From: Bog-756 sp963703145
Lineage (GTDB): Bacteria > Actinomycetota > Acidimicrobiia > Acidimicrobiales > RAAP-2
Direction: 5' to 3'
NCBI GenBank assembly: GCA_963703145.1
Contig: OY969793.1
Coordinates: 930,001 to 994,000 of the forward strand
Length of the DNA stretch: 64,000 nt
Within the stretch, counting starts at the first letter, position 1, and the number at the start of each line of letters is the position of its first letter. The translations under genes and the position numbers were made by a program. Positions 27,876 through 37,069 of this stretch are shown here, piece after piece. The notes under the pieces were generated by a model, which worked only from the letters and a program-made list of their open reading frames with translations, made no database searches and was not told where the DNA came from.

Positions 27876-28252
27876 GCCGGGGCGCGAGCGGGCGCCCCGT
27901 CGATCCTCTGGAAGCGTCCCAGCCCCGCCAGGCCCCAGGTGAGGCGGCCACGACACTGGCGGCGGGCTGGTACGAGGCCCACGGTTTCGAGGTGCTGGAG
28001 CGGCACTGGCGCCGGCGGGAGGGCGAGCTCGACCTGATCGTGCGCCGGGGCCGGACCGTGGTGTTCTGCGAGCTCCGTGTGGGGGGTGGGACCGAGCCGG
28101 TGCTCGAGGCGAGGCAGCGGCGGATCCGGCGCCTGGCCTCCCGCTGGCTGTCCGAACTCACCCCGGCCGTGGGACGGTCGACGGTCGACGTGCGGTTCGA
28201 TGTGGCCTCGATCACCGACGGCGCCGTTGAGGTCGCCGAGGACGCCATGTGA
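27872..28252 (+). CDS. YraN family (UPF0102) predicted endonuclease-fold protein
   Basis: A 126-residue member of the UPF0102/YraN family, which has a restriction-endonuclease-like fold of unknown role. The core motif RRREGELDLIVRRG is present. In the catalytic segment usually written E-V-K, this protein has FCELRV, so the lysine is arginine. The GTG at 27872 overlaps the DUF2469 stop (GTGA). The genes that often follow (comM and dprA) are not here. Confidence 0.82.
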   Translation: MSRGASGRPVDPLEASQPRQAPGEAATTLAAGWYEAHGFEVLERHWRRREGELDLIVRRGRTVVFCELRVGGGTEPVLEARQRRIRRLASRWLSELTPAVGRSTVDVRFDVASITDGAVEVAEDAM

Positions 28253-28266
28253 GCCGAACGACACCG

Positions 28267-28272
28267 TAGGCT
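28267..28272 (+). promoter_or_regulatory. -10 box of enoyl-CoA hydratase gene (TAGGCT)
   Basis: TAGGCT, six bases before ATG 28279, just after the yraN stop. Confidence 0.5.
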
Positions 28273-28278
28273 GCCGGC

Positions 28279-29073
28279 ATGACCGACCAGCTGGAGACCC
28301 TGCTCGTGGACCGTCGCGACGGGATCGTGACGGTGACCATGAACCGTCCCGAGCGCAAGAACGCCGCCAACGGCGCCATGTGGCGTGAGCTGCTCGAGGT
28401 GTTCGACCAGGTGGCCTCGGACCGCGATGACCGGGTGCTGGTGCTCACCGGGGCCGGCGGCGCGTTCTGCTCGGGCGCCGACCTCGGGGCCTCGGCCACC
28501 GTCGCCGGTCGGAACGGTGACCCCTACTTGCTGCAGATGCGGGCCCTGGGCCAGGTGGCGCTCCGGCTGCACCAGATCCCCAAGCCCACCATCGCCAAGG
28601 TGGGCGGGGTGGCCGCCGGTGCGGGCATGAGCCTGGCCATCGGCTGCGACCTGGTGGTGGCCGCAGAGTCGGCTCGGTTCTCCCAGATCTTCTCCAAACG
28701 GGGCCTGTCGGTCGACTTCGGCGCGTCGTGGCTCCTGCCCCGTCTGATCGGTCTCCACCGGGCCAAGGAGCTGGCCTTTTTCGCCGACATCCTGAGTGCC
28801 GCCGAGGCCAAGGAGTTCGGGGTGGTCAACCGGGTGGTACCTGACGACGAGTTGGACGAGTTCGTGGCGGACTGGGCGGGTCGTCTGGCTGTCGGGCCGC
28901 CGTTGGCGCTGTCCCTGACCAAGTCCATGCTCAACAACTCGGGCAGCCTGTCCTTCGACCAGGCGCTGGAGGAGGAGTCCCGGTCCCAGGCGGTGAACTT
29001 CGGCACGGCCGACACCGCCGAAGCCATCCTGGCGTTCGCCGAGAAGCGCCAACCCGAGTTCCGGGGGCGGTGA
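28279..29073 (+). CDS. Enoyl-CoA hydratase/isomerase family protein
   Basis: A 264-residue crotonase-fold protein. MNRPERKNAANGAMWREL and GAGGAFCSGADLG form the first oxyanion-hole region, and KVGGVAAGAGMSLAIGCDLVVAAE the second. The region where catalytic Glu residues usually stand reads FSKRGLSVDFGASWLLPRLIG, with Asp in place of the second Glu, so the exact reaction (hydratase, isomerase or other) is open. It stands alone, convergent with the prepilin-like gene. Confidence 0.9.
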   Translation: MTDQLETLLVDRRDGIVTVTMNRPERKNAANGAMWRELLEVFDQVASDRDDRVLVLTGAGGAFCSGADLGASATVAGRNGDPYLLQMRALGQVALRLHQIPKPTIAKVGGVAAGAGMSLAIGCDLVVAAESARFSQIFSKRGLSVDFGASWLLPRLIGLHRAKELAFFADILSAAEAKEFGVVNRVVPDDELDEFVADWAGRLAVGPPLALSLTKSMLNNSGSLSFDQALEEESRSQAVNFGTADTAEAILAFAEKRQPEFRGR

Positions 29074-29085
29074 CCACTCGGTCGC

Positions 29086-29115
29086 GAGCGGGCTTCGGCT
29101 ACCGGTGAGCCGCTC
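29086..29115. terminator. Stem-loop between convergent genes
   Basis: GAGCGG (29086-29091) pairs with CCGCTC (29110-29115) across the 40-base gap after the enoyl-CoA hydratase stop; the stem reaches the stop region of the opposing gene. There is no T tract. Confidence 0.3.
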
Positions 29116-29695
29116 AGGCCGTTGGGAACGCCCCCTGCTGCCAGCCAATCGCCGCGGCGGAGATGGGGCCCGAGGTAGGGGCCGAGGCCAGGGTCGGGGC
29201 CGAGCACGAGGCCAGACCGGTCTGGGCGCCGTACCAGGTGGCGCTGGCCGACTTCCACACCAACCAGCACGTGCCGTCGGAGGCCCTGGCCGCCAGGGTG
29301 ATGCTCCCCGTCGGTCCCCCGGTGATGCCGCCCGACTGGCTGGACGTGGTTGACACGCTCACCACCGACGCGCTGGAGGTCGGTCCGGCAACGAAGGTGA
29401 TCGAGGACTCCGACGCTGAGAGGGTGGAGGCGGTCAGCCCGCCGAACCCGCCGGCCTCAACCGCGGCGGCATCGGCCGCGGACAGTGCCGTGTCCAGGGC
29501 CTGTTGGGCCTGCAGGCCGGTGGCCGCGGCCACCCCGGGGGCATTGGAGATGCTGGTGTCCGAGGTGGACCCCGAGTGCAGGGTGGTCTGCAGGAGCAGG
29601 GCCACCAACAGGGCCGCCGCCACCAGGCTCAACATGGTGGCGATCATCGAGAATCCCGAGTCGCCGGTGCCGCCGGCCTGCCTCTGTTGTCCCAT
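29114..29695 (-). CDS. Prepilin-like protein with type IV pilin N-terminus
   Basis: A 193-residue protein. After a short basic leader it has GDSGFSMIATMLSLVAAALL, which resembles a type IV prepilin: a Gly before Phe for prepilin peptidase cleavage, then a 20-residue hydrophobic helix. The conserved Glu at +5 is absent. The remainder is Ser/Thr/Gly/Ala-rich and low in charge, with two Cys (DGTCWLVWKS and LASCSAP) that may form a disulfide and a Trp-rich end, as in small secreted pilins. ATG 29695 is preceded by AAGAGGG. No pilin assembly genes (pilB, pilC, pilD) are nearby, so it is an orphan. Confidence 0.65.
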   Translation of the reverse strand: MGQQRQAGGTGDSGFSMIATMLSLVAAALLVALLLQTTLHSGSTSDTSISNAPGVAAATGLQAQQALDTALSAADAAAVEAGGFGGLTASTLSASESSITFVAGPTSSASVVSVSTTSSQSGGITGGPTGSITLAARASDGTCWLVWKSASATWYGAQTGLASCSAPTLASAPTSGPISAAAIGWQQGAFPTA

Positions 29696-29872
29696 GGGTG
29701 CCCTCTTGCCGTCGTGGCCGCACGCGACCCGCTCGTCGTCATCCCGCGCCGATCACGGGGGACCACTTCTTGCATCGGCGCCCACAGGGCCTCCACTTGA
29801 GCGGTCGGCGGCCAGACCTCGGGCGCCTCGCAGACAGGCACCGCCTGGGGAATCAGGCCGTCTCGGGCCGGC

Positions 29873-30280
29873 TCACGCGTCGTCGGTCGACTGCATGACC
29901 ACCTTGTCGGCCTTGACCTGGTACTTCACCCGGACCTCGCCGGGCTGGCGCATCGGATAGGTGTCCAGACCGAGGTACTTCTTGGCCAGGGAGTCGATAT
30001 GGGCGTCAGCCCCGTCCTCGGTCGACTCCACCTCGCCCCGGACCACCACGACGTTGTAGGGGTCATCGGGATCGACCACGGACACGGCCACATGGGGGTT
30101 CTTGTCGAGATTGGATACCTTGGCCCGGCCGCGGGCGGTGTTGAAGACGATGTCGTCGCCGTCGCGGTCGATCCATACCGGTGTGAGCTGCGGCCGACCC
30201 TCGGCATCGACGGTTGCGACACTGGCGATGATCGGTCGGTCGATGAGGGTCTTGGCCTTGTTGCTGAGCGTCGCGGTCAC
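29873..30280 (-). CDS. PPOX class F420-dependent oxidoreductase
   Basis: A 135-residue split-barrel flavin/deazaflavin protein of the pyridoxamine-oxidase-like superfamily. IIASVATVDAEGRPQLTPVWID, FNTARGRAKVSNLDKNPHVA and the KKYLGLDTYP segment match the F420-binding PPOX class of actinobacteria. The small size and absence of the PNPOx C-terminus argue against true pyridoxamine oxidase. GTG 30280 has GAGGAG upstream. It is divergent from nfo. The substrate is unknown. Confidence 0.88.
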   Translation of the reverse strand: MTATLSNKAKTLIDRPIIASVATVDAEGRPQLTPVWIDRDGDDIVFNTARGRAKVSNLDKNPHVAVSVVDPDDPYNVVVVRGEVESTEDGADAHIDSLAKKYLGLDTYPMRQPGEVRVKYQVKADKVVMQSTDDA

Positions 30281-30431
30281 TGTTCACTCCTCGGTCTCGG
30301 GCCGGCAGCGGAGGCCGAGCCGTCTCGCCCTGCGCTCCGTCCGGCGTGGTTCGCTGGCGCGGCATGCGCCACTGTGGACTGTACCGAGGAGTGTCGCAGG
30401 TCCAACCGGCGGAGCGTGATGTCGGCGCTGC

Positions 30432-30437
30432 TACGGT
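30432..30437 (+). promoter_or_regulatory. -10 box of nfo (TACGGT)
   Basis: TACGGT, six bases before ATG 30444. Confidence 0.5.
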
Positions 30438-30443
30438 GCCCAG

Positions 30444-31316
30444 ATGCGCATCGGAGCCCACGTGCGAGCGGGGAAGGGCCTGGTCCCGGCATTGCAGCAC
30501 GGAGCCGACATCGGGGCCGACGTGGTGCAGATCTTCACCCAGAGCCCGCGGATGTGGAAGCCCTCCCAGTATGGTCCCGAGGTCCTGCTGGGCTACCGAG
30601 AGGCCCAGGCCGCGCATCCCTCCGTGACCTCGACGTTCTGCCATGCCACCTACCTGATCAACCTGGCCTCGCCCGACCCGGCCCTGTCGGACAAGTCCCG
30701 GGCCTGCCTGAGCGCCAACCTGGCCACGGCCGAGGGCATGGGTGCCGACGGGCTCGTGCTCCACATCGGGAGTCACCGGGGGAGTGGCTTCGCCGCCGCC
30801 CTCCCCGGGGTGGTCGACGCCCTCATCGAGGCCCTCGACTCCGTGGAGGTCGCAGCCGATCCGTGCCCGATCCTGTTAGAGAACGCCGCCGGCGCCGGTG
30901 ACACGGTGGGCCGGTCGTTCGAGGAACTGGCCGAGGTGATCGACTCAGCCGGTGGCGACGAACGCCTGGGGGTGTGCCTCGACACGCAGCACCTGTGGGC
31001 CTCGGGCATTCCGTTCGGCACGGTCGACGACGCCGACGACGTGGTGGCGCTGGTGGGTGACACCGTCGGCCTCGCCCGACTGCGCTGCCTGCACCTGAAC
31101 GACTCCAAGGTCGAGTTCGGGGCCAACCGGGATCGCCACGAGAACATCGGACAGGGCACCATCGGCGCCGACGGGCTGGCCGCCCTCCTCGGCCATCCCG
31201 ATCTGCAGGGCCTGCCGGCCATCCTCGAGGTGCCCGGCGACGGTGACGGCCCCAGAGCCGACGACGTGGAGGCGGCTCGCGCCGTGTGGACCGCAGGCCT
31301 CGCCCTCCGGTCCTGA
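30444..31316 (+). CDS. nfo: Deoxyribonuclease IV (endonuclease IV)
   Basis: A 290-residue TIM-barrel AP endonuclease with a trinuclear zinc site. It begins MRIGAHVRAGKGLVPAL. Metal and DNA-binding motifs are FCHATYLINLASPD, LVLHIGSH, LLENAAG, GVCLDTQHLWASG, LHLNDSKVEFGANRDRHENI, and ILEVPGDG. The length is normal. It cleaves 5' of abasic sites and acts in base excision repair downstream of glycosylases such as MutM in this window. Confidence 0.95.
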   Translation: MRIGAHVRAGKGLVPALQHGADIGADVVQIFTQSPRMWKPSQYGPEVLLGYREAQAAHPSVTSTFCHATYLINLASPDPALSDKSRACLSANLATAEGMGADGLVLHIGSHRGSGFAAALPGVVDALIEALDSVEVAADPCPILLENAAGAGDTVGRSFEELAEVIDSAGGDERLGVCLDTQHLWASGIPFGTVDDADDVVALVGDTVGLARLRCLHLNDSKVEFGANRDRHENIGQGTIGADGLAALLGHPDLQGLPAILEVPGDGDGPRADDVEAARAVWTAGLALRS

Positions 31317-31343
31317 CCCCGTCACCGGTCACCCGGCCGGCAG

Positions 31344-31372
31344 TTGTAATGAGAATCATTCCCATCTAAGCT
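31344..31372 (+). promoter_or_regulatory. znu operon promoter overlapping a Zur-box-like palindrome
   Basis: TTGTAA (31344-31349), 17 bases, then TAAGCT (31367-31372) and seven bases to the GTG at 31380, so the transcript is probably leaderless. The inverted repeat AATGA-GAA-TCATT (31348-31360) overlaps the -35 and spacer. It fits a Fur/Zur-family operator. The likely ligand is the regulator encoded at the end of the same operon, giving zinc-dependent autorepression. Confidence 0.7.
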
Positions 31373-31379
31373 CGCAGGT

Positions 31380-32330
31380 GTGACGTCGCCCATCACCCGG
31401 TTGGCGGGGCTGGCAGTGGTACTCGTCCTGGGGGTCGGCCTGGCCGGCTGTGCCGGGTCATCCTCGTCGACGGGATCGGCCGGATCGGCGGGTTCCGCCC
31501 GGATCGTGGCGGTCACCGCGGCGGAGAACTTCTGGGGCAGCGTCGCCGCCCAGGTCGGTGGGGTCCACGCCCACGTGGTGAGCATCATCACCAACCCCAA
31601 TACCGATCCCCACGCCTACGAGCCGACGGCCGCTGACGCCCGGACGTTGTCGGCCTCGGCCATGGTCGTGGAGAACGGGATCGGCTACGACCCATGGGTG
31701 GACCATCTGCTGAGTGCCGACAACGGGGGCCAGACCGTCCTCAACGTGGGGACCCTCCTGGGAATCGCTCCCGGCGGCAACCCGCACCGGTGGTACGACC
31801 CGAGCGATGTGCGCCAGGTCGTGGCGACCCTGGTGGCCGACTATCAGCGGCTGGATCCCACCGATCGGTCCTACTTCGCCGCCCTCGGCACCCGCTTCGA
31901 GACCGTCGAGCTGAGCCAGTACCACGAGGTCATCGCCGCCATCCGGGCCCACTACGCCGGGACACCGGTCGGGGCCTCGGAGTCGATCTTCGCCATGTTG
32001 GCCCCGGCCCTCGGCCTCGACCTCGTGACCCCGTCGTCGTTCCTGGACGACATCAGCGAGGGCAACGACGTGTCGGTGGCGGACAAGGAGACCATCGACA
32101 GCGAGATCGAGCACCACAAGATCGACGTCTACGTCTACAACAGCCAGAACGTCACACCCGACATCCAGGCCCAACTGCGCGAGGTGCGGGCGGCGCATAT
32201 TCCCGTCGCCACCATCACCGAGACCCTGCAGCCGGCCTCGGCCACGTACCAGGCCTGGCAGACCCGCCAGCTCTTGGGCATCCAGTCAGCGCTGGCCCGC
32301 AGCCGGGCCCGGGCAGTCTCAGATGGCTGA
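31380..32330 (+). CDS. znuA: Zinc ABC transporter substrate-binding lipoprotein (ZnuA-like)
   Basis: A 316-residue cluster A-I metal-binding lipoprotein. A signal peptide ends in the lipobox LAGC (Cys about 24), followed by a Ser/Gly linker. Likely metal ligands are His in NTDPHAYEPT, His in GGNPHRWYDP, Glu in ASESIFAMLAPALGLDL, and a C-terminal Asp/Asn region near VYNSQNVTPD. No long His-rich loop is present. The GTG start is leaderless. The five-gene order (binding protein, ATPase, two permeases, Zur-like regulator) and the upstream palindrome indicate zinc, though manganese cannot be excluded from sequence alone. Confidence 0.88.
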   Translation: MTSPITRLAGLAVVLVLGVGLAGCAGSSSSTGSAGSAGSARIVAVTAAENFWGSVAAQVGGVHAHVVSIITNPNTDPHAYEPTAADARTLSASAMVVENGIGYDPWVDHLLSADNGGQTVLNVGTLLGIAPGGNPHRWYDPSDVRQVVATLVADYQRLDPTDRSYFAALGTRFETVELSQYHEVIAAIRAHYAGTPVGASESIFAMLAPALGLDLVTPSSFLDDISEGNDVSVADKETIDSEIEHHKIDVYVYNSQNVTPDIQAQLREVRAAHIPVATITETLQPASATYQAWQTRQLLGIQSALARSRARAVSDG

Positions 32331-33165
32331 CGCCCTACCAGCCGTCCGGTTCGAGGGGGCAGCTGTGCGACTGGGCGGGCGGACCATCTGGTCCGACGTG
32401 GACCTCGAGGTCGAGGCGGGCCAGTTCGTGGCCGTCCTCGGCCCCAACGGCGTCGGCAAGTCGACCCTGATCAAGGCCATGCTGGGCATCCTCCCGCTGG
32501 CCGAGGGCCGGGTCAGCGTCCTCGGGAGAGCGCCGGGGGAGAGCGGGCCCGAGATCGGCTATCTGCCGCAGCGTCGCAACTTCGATCGGGGATTGCGGAT
32601 CCGCGGCATCGACGTGGTGAGGATGGGGAGCGACGGCGACCGGTGGGGGGTCCCGTTCCCCGGCGGGGATGCACTGTTCCCCGGCCGCCGGGCGGTGCGG
32701 GACCGGGTGGCCGAGGTGATCGACCTGGTCGGCGCCACCGAGTACGCCAAGCGCCCCATCGGCCAGGTGTCCGGCGGTGAGCAGCAACGGCTCCTGATCG
32801 CTCAGGCCCTGGTCAGACGGCCGCAGCTCCTGCTGCTGGACGAGCCCCTCGACAGCCTGGACCTGCCCAACCAGGCGTCGGTGGCCGGACTGATCTCGGA
32901 CATCAGCCAGAACCACGGGATCACCGTCCTGATCGTGGCCCATGATGTCAACCCCATCGTCTCCTACCTCGACGCCGTGGTGTACGTGGCCCGGGGCGGG
33001 ACGGTCAGCGGGCCCCCCGAGGAGGTCATCACCTCGGCCACCCTGAGCGCGCTCTACCAGGCACCCATCGAGGTGCTGCGCACTTCGGACGGGGGGATGG
33101 TGGTGGTGGGCCAGCCCGAGCCGCCCGCGCACCACGCCGACCGCCACACGGGCCATCCCCACTGA
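32323..33165 (+). CDS. znuC: Zinc ABC transporter ATP-binding protein (ZnuC-like)
   Basis: A 280-residue ABC ATPase. Walker A is GPNGVGKST (about 46-54), the Q-loop is IGYLPQRRNFD, the signature is VSGGEQQRLLIAQAL, Walker B is LLLLDEPLDSLD, and the H-loop is VAHDVN. The C-terminal tail is His-rich (PPAHHADRHTGHPH), a feature often seen in zinc transporter ATPases. It overlaps znuA by eight bases and the first permease by one base. Confidence 0.93.
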   Translation: MADALPAVRFEGAAVRLGGRTIWSDVDLEVEAGQFVAVLGPNGVGKSTLIKAMLGILPLAEGRVSVLGRAPGESGPEIGYLPQRRNFDRGLRIRGIDVVRMGSDGDRWGVPFPGGDALFPGRRAVRDRVAEVIDLVGATEYAKRPIGQVSGGEQQRLLIAQALVRRPQLLLLDEPLDSLDLPNQASVAGLISDISQNHGITVLIVAHDVNPIVSYLDAVVYVARGGTVSGPPEEVITSATLSALYQAPIEVLRTSDGGMVVVGQPEPPAHHADRHTGHPH

Positions 33166-34085
33166 TGGCCTGGCCCTGGTCCGACCTCCACCAGATGTTC
33201 GCCCTCCACTTCATGGTCAACGCCTACCGGGCCGGAACCATCGTGGCGGTGATCGCCGGTGCCGTCGGGTGGTTCATGGTCCTGCGGCGACAGAGCTTCG
33301 CCGGCCACACCCTGGCCGTCGTGTCCTTCCCGGGAGCTGCGGCCGCCATCTGGCTGGGACTGAGCGCCACCGGGGGGTACTTCGCCGGGAGCATCCTGGC
33401 CGCCCTGGTCATCGCCCTGGTGCCCCGGTCGTCGTCGGGCCGGGCCCGGAGCCAGGAGTCCGCGGTCATCGGGACCGTGCAGGCGTTCGCTCTGGCCTGC
33501 GGCGTCCTGTTCGTCAGCCTCTACGGTGGGTTTCTCGACAGCCTCACCGGCCTGTTGTTCGGGACGTTCCTCGGCATCTCCGACACGCAGGTGACGGTGC
33601 TGGCCGTGGTGGCCGCAGCCGTGCTGGTGGTGCTGGCTATCGTTGCCCGGCCACTGTTCTTCGCCACCCTGGACGCCGACGTGGCCTCGGCCCGCCAGGT
33701 CCCGGTGCGGACACTGTCGGTCGTCTTCCTCGTGCTGTTGGGCTGCACCACGGCCGAGGTCAGCCAGATCACCGGGGCCCTGTTGGTCTTCGCTCTCTTG
33801 GTCATGCCGGCCGCGGCCGCCCAGCAGCTGAGTGCCCGACCCTCGGTCAGCTTCGTGGCGACGATCGCCATCGGACTGCTGGTCACCTGGGTCTCCCTGG
33901 CGGCGGCGTACTTCTCGGTGTATCCGGTGGGCTTCTACGTCTCGACCTTCGGGTTCACCGTGTACGTGGGTGCGGCAGCCTTCCGGGCCCTCGTCGACCG
34001 CCGTGGCTCTCGCCGACTCCGGCCGGGTCACCCAGGCGGCCCGGCCGGAACCATCGGCCCGGTGCCCCGACCGGTGGGCGCATGA
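33165..34085 (+). CDS. znuB: Metal ABC transporter permease (ZnuB-like), first copy
   Basis: A 306-residue membrane protein of the ABC-3 family with about eight or nine helices. It contains WFMVLRRQSFAGHTLAVVSFPGAA near the N-terminus, the EAA-like LYGGFLDSLTGLLFGTFLGI region, and ALLVFALLVMPAAAAQQLS near the C-terminus. ATG 33165 shares one base with the znuC stop. With the second permease at 34082 it probably forms a heterodimeric channel rather than the usual ZnuB homodimer. Confidence 0.9.
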   Translation: MAWPWSDLHQMFALHFMVNAYRAGTIVAVIAGAVGWFMVLRRQSFAGHTLAVVSFPGAAAAIWLGLSATGGYFAGSILAALVIALVPRSSSGRARSQESAVIGTVQAFALACGVLFVSLYGGFLDSLTGLLFGTFLGISDTQVTVLAVVAAAVLVVLAIVARPLFFATLDADVASARQVPVRTLSVVFLVLLGCTTAEVSQITGALLVFALLVMPAAAAQQLSARPSVSFVATIAIGLLVTWVSLAAAYFSVYPVGFYVSTFGFTVYVGAAAFRALVDRRGSRRLRPGHPGGPAGTIGPVPRPVGA

Positions 34086-35062
34086 TCGCCCGCGCCGGGA
34101 TCGCCCGCGCCATGGTCGCGACCACCGCCAACCCGCTGTCGGGCCTGGCCCACGTGTGGGACCACCCCTTCCTGCGGTCCGCCCTCATCGCCGGGACCTG
34201 CATCGCGTTGGCGTCAGGGCTGATCGGCTACGTGGTGGTGCTGCGGGGGCAGGTGTTCACCGGTGACGCCCTGTCCCATGTGGCCTTCACCGGTGCCCTG
34301 GCCGCCCTGGCCTTCGGGGCGGACCTCCGGGTCGGTCTGTACGGGGCGTGCGTGGCCTTCGCGCTCCTGTTGGCCCTGCTCGGGCGGCGGGCCTCAGCCG
34401 ACGACTCGGTGATCGGCAGTGTGTTCGCCTGGATCCTCGGGCTCGGTGCCCTGTTCCTGTCGATCTTCACGACCGGCCAGAGTGGGTCGTCGGGTGCTGG
34501 TGGCGATGCCGGGGTCAATGTCCTGTTCGGGTCCATCCTCGGGCTCTCCCCGGCACAGACCGTCGAAGACTCTATGGTGGCCCTGGCCGTGGCTGCCGGC
34601 GTGGTCGTGATGGGCCGACCGCTCGTGTTCGCCAGTCTCGACCCGGATGTGGCCGGCGCCCGGGGGGTGCCGGTACGGGTGGTCGGGTACGCCTTTTTCG
34701 TCCTGTTGGGCCTCACCGCCGGTGTGGCCACCCAAGCGGTGGGCGCGCTCCTCCTGCTGGGCCTGCTGGCAGCGCCGGCCGGCGCCAGCCAGCTGTTCAC
34801 CTCGAGGCCCTTCCCGGGCCTGTGGCTGTCGGGTGGCATCGCCGTGGTGTCGATGTGGGGCGGCCTGCTCATCGCCTACCTGGCCCCGAGGGTGCCACCC
34901 AGCTTCGGCATCCTGGCCGTGGCCACCGCCGCCTATGCCCTGGCCGGGGCGGTCACCGCGGTCCGGGGCCGCCGCCAGACCCGGAGGTCCGGAGCCCTCG
35001 ACCGCGCTGAGCGGGCCGCACTGTCGGGGGGAGGGAGGCTCCATGGCTCGGCCACCCCGTAA
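34082..35062 (+). CDS. Metal ABC transporter permease (ZnuB-like), second copy
   Basis: A 326-residue ABC-3 permease, about eight or nine helices. It carries GYVVVLRGQVFTGDALSHVAF, VNVLFGSILGLS, and GALLLLGLLAAPAGASQL, followed by a basic, low-complexity C-terminal tail. It is homologous to, but clearly diverged from, the preceding permease. ATG 34082 overlaps its stop (ATGA). The end overlaps the regulator gene by 20 bases. Confidence 0.9.
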   Translation: MIARAGIARAMVATTANPLSGLAHVWDHPFLRSALIAGTCIALASGLIGYVVVLRGQVFTGDALSHVAFTGALAALAFGADLRVGLYGACVAFALLLALLGRRASADDSVIGSVFAWILGLGALFLSIFTTGQSGSSGAGGDAGVNVLFGSILGLSPAQTVEDSMVALAVAAGVVVMGRPLVFASLDPDVAGARGVPVRVVGYAFFVLLGLTAGVATQAVGALLLLGLLAAPAGASQLFTSRPFPGLWLSGGIAVVSMWGGLLIAYLAPRVPPSFGILAVATAAYALAGAVTAVRGRRQTRRSGALDRAERAALSGGGRLHGSATP

Positions 35063-35525
35063 CCTCTCGGGCGTGCACGGTGACGCCGCGGTTCACGAGC
35101 AGGTAGCCCTCCGCCTTGCCGGCCTGGAGCAGCGCTACACCCCGCTGCGGCGCTCCTTGGTGACGACGCTGGCCGACGCCGGCCGGCCCTTGTCGATCCC
35201 CGAGATCCTGGCGTCCAACGCCGAGTTGCCCCAGTCGAGTGCCTATCGCAACGTCACCGCACTGATCGACGCGGGGGTTGTCCGGCGGGTCACCGGGGTG
35301 GACGACCACGGGCGGTTCGAGCTGGCCGAGGAGTTGGCGGGCCACCACCATCACCTGGCCTGTGGCCGGTGTGGGAAGGTCGAGGACGTGGTCCCGTCAC
35401 CCCGCCTGGAGCGGGCCATGGCCGAGGCCGCCCGCGTGGTGGCCGATGAGCAGGGCTACGAGGTCACCGGCCATCAGTTCGATCTGTTCGGCCTGTGCCC
35501 GGCCTGTCGACGCACCGCCGGATGA
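35043..35525 (+). CDS. zur: Fur-family transcriptional regulator (Zur-like)
   Basis: A 160-residue Fur-family repressor. The winged helix includes RYTPLRRSLVTTLADAGRPLS and AELPQSSAYRNVTALIDAGVV. The dimerisation domain has HHHHLACGRCGKVEDV and a second pair, CPAC, near the end; these CxxC pairs form the structural zinc site. ATG 35043 has a GGGAGGGAGG stretch just upstream inside the permease gene; a GTG at 35073 is an alternative. Being the last gene of the zinc-uptake operon, it probably senses zinc and represses from the palindrome at 31348-31360. Confidence 0.9.
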   Translation: MARPPRNLSGVHGDAAVHEQVALRLAGLEQRYTPLRRSLVTTLADAGRPLSIPEILASNAELPQSSAYRNVTALIDAGVVRRVTGVDDHGRFELAEELAGHHHHLACGRCGKVEDVVPSPRLERAMAEAARVVADEQGYEVTGHQFDLFGLCPACRRTAG

Positions 35526-35638
35526 GGATCTGTGCTCGCCTTGTTGTCACCCCGCCCGGGGACGTCGGTTGTGTCCGCGGGCTAGGGTCGCCGCTCGCCG
35601 TTGGGCGTCGACGGGGACCGGAGTGAGAGGATGAGGCC

Positions 35639-37031
<1,393 letters not shown>

Positions 37032-37069
37032 CCCGGGTGGGCCGGCCTGTGGGCGAACAGCGCGGAACC

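Noticed and set aside
31380..35525. A manganese (Mnt-type) transporter
   Set aside because: It cannot be excluded, but the His-rich ATPase tail, the palindrome and the Zur-like regulator fit zinc better.
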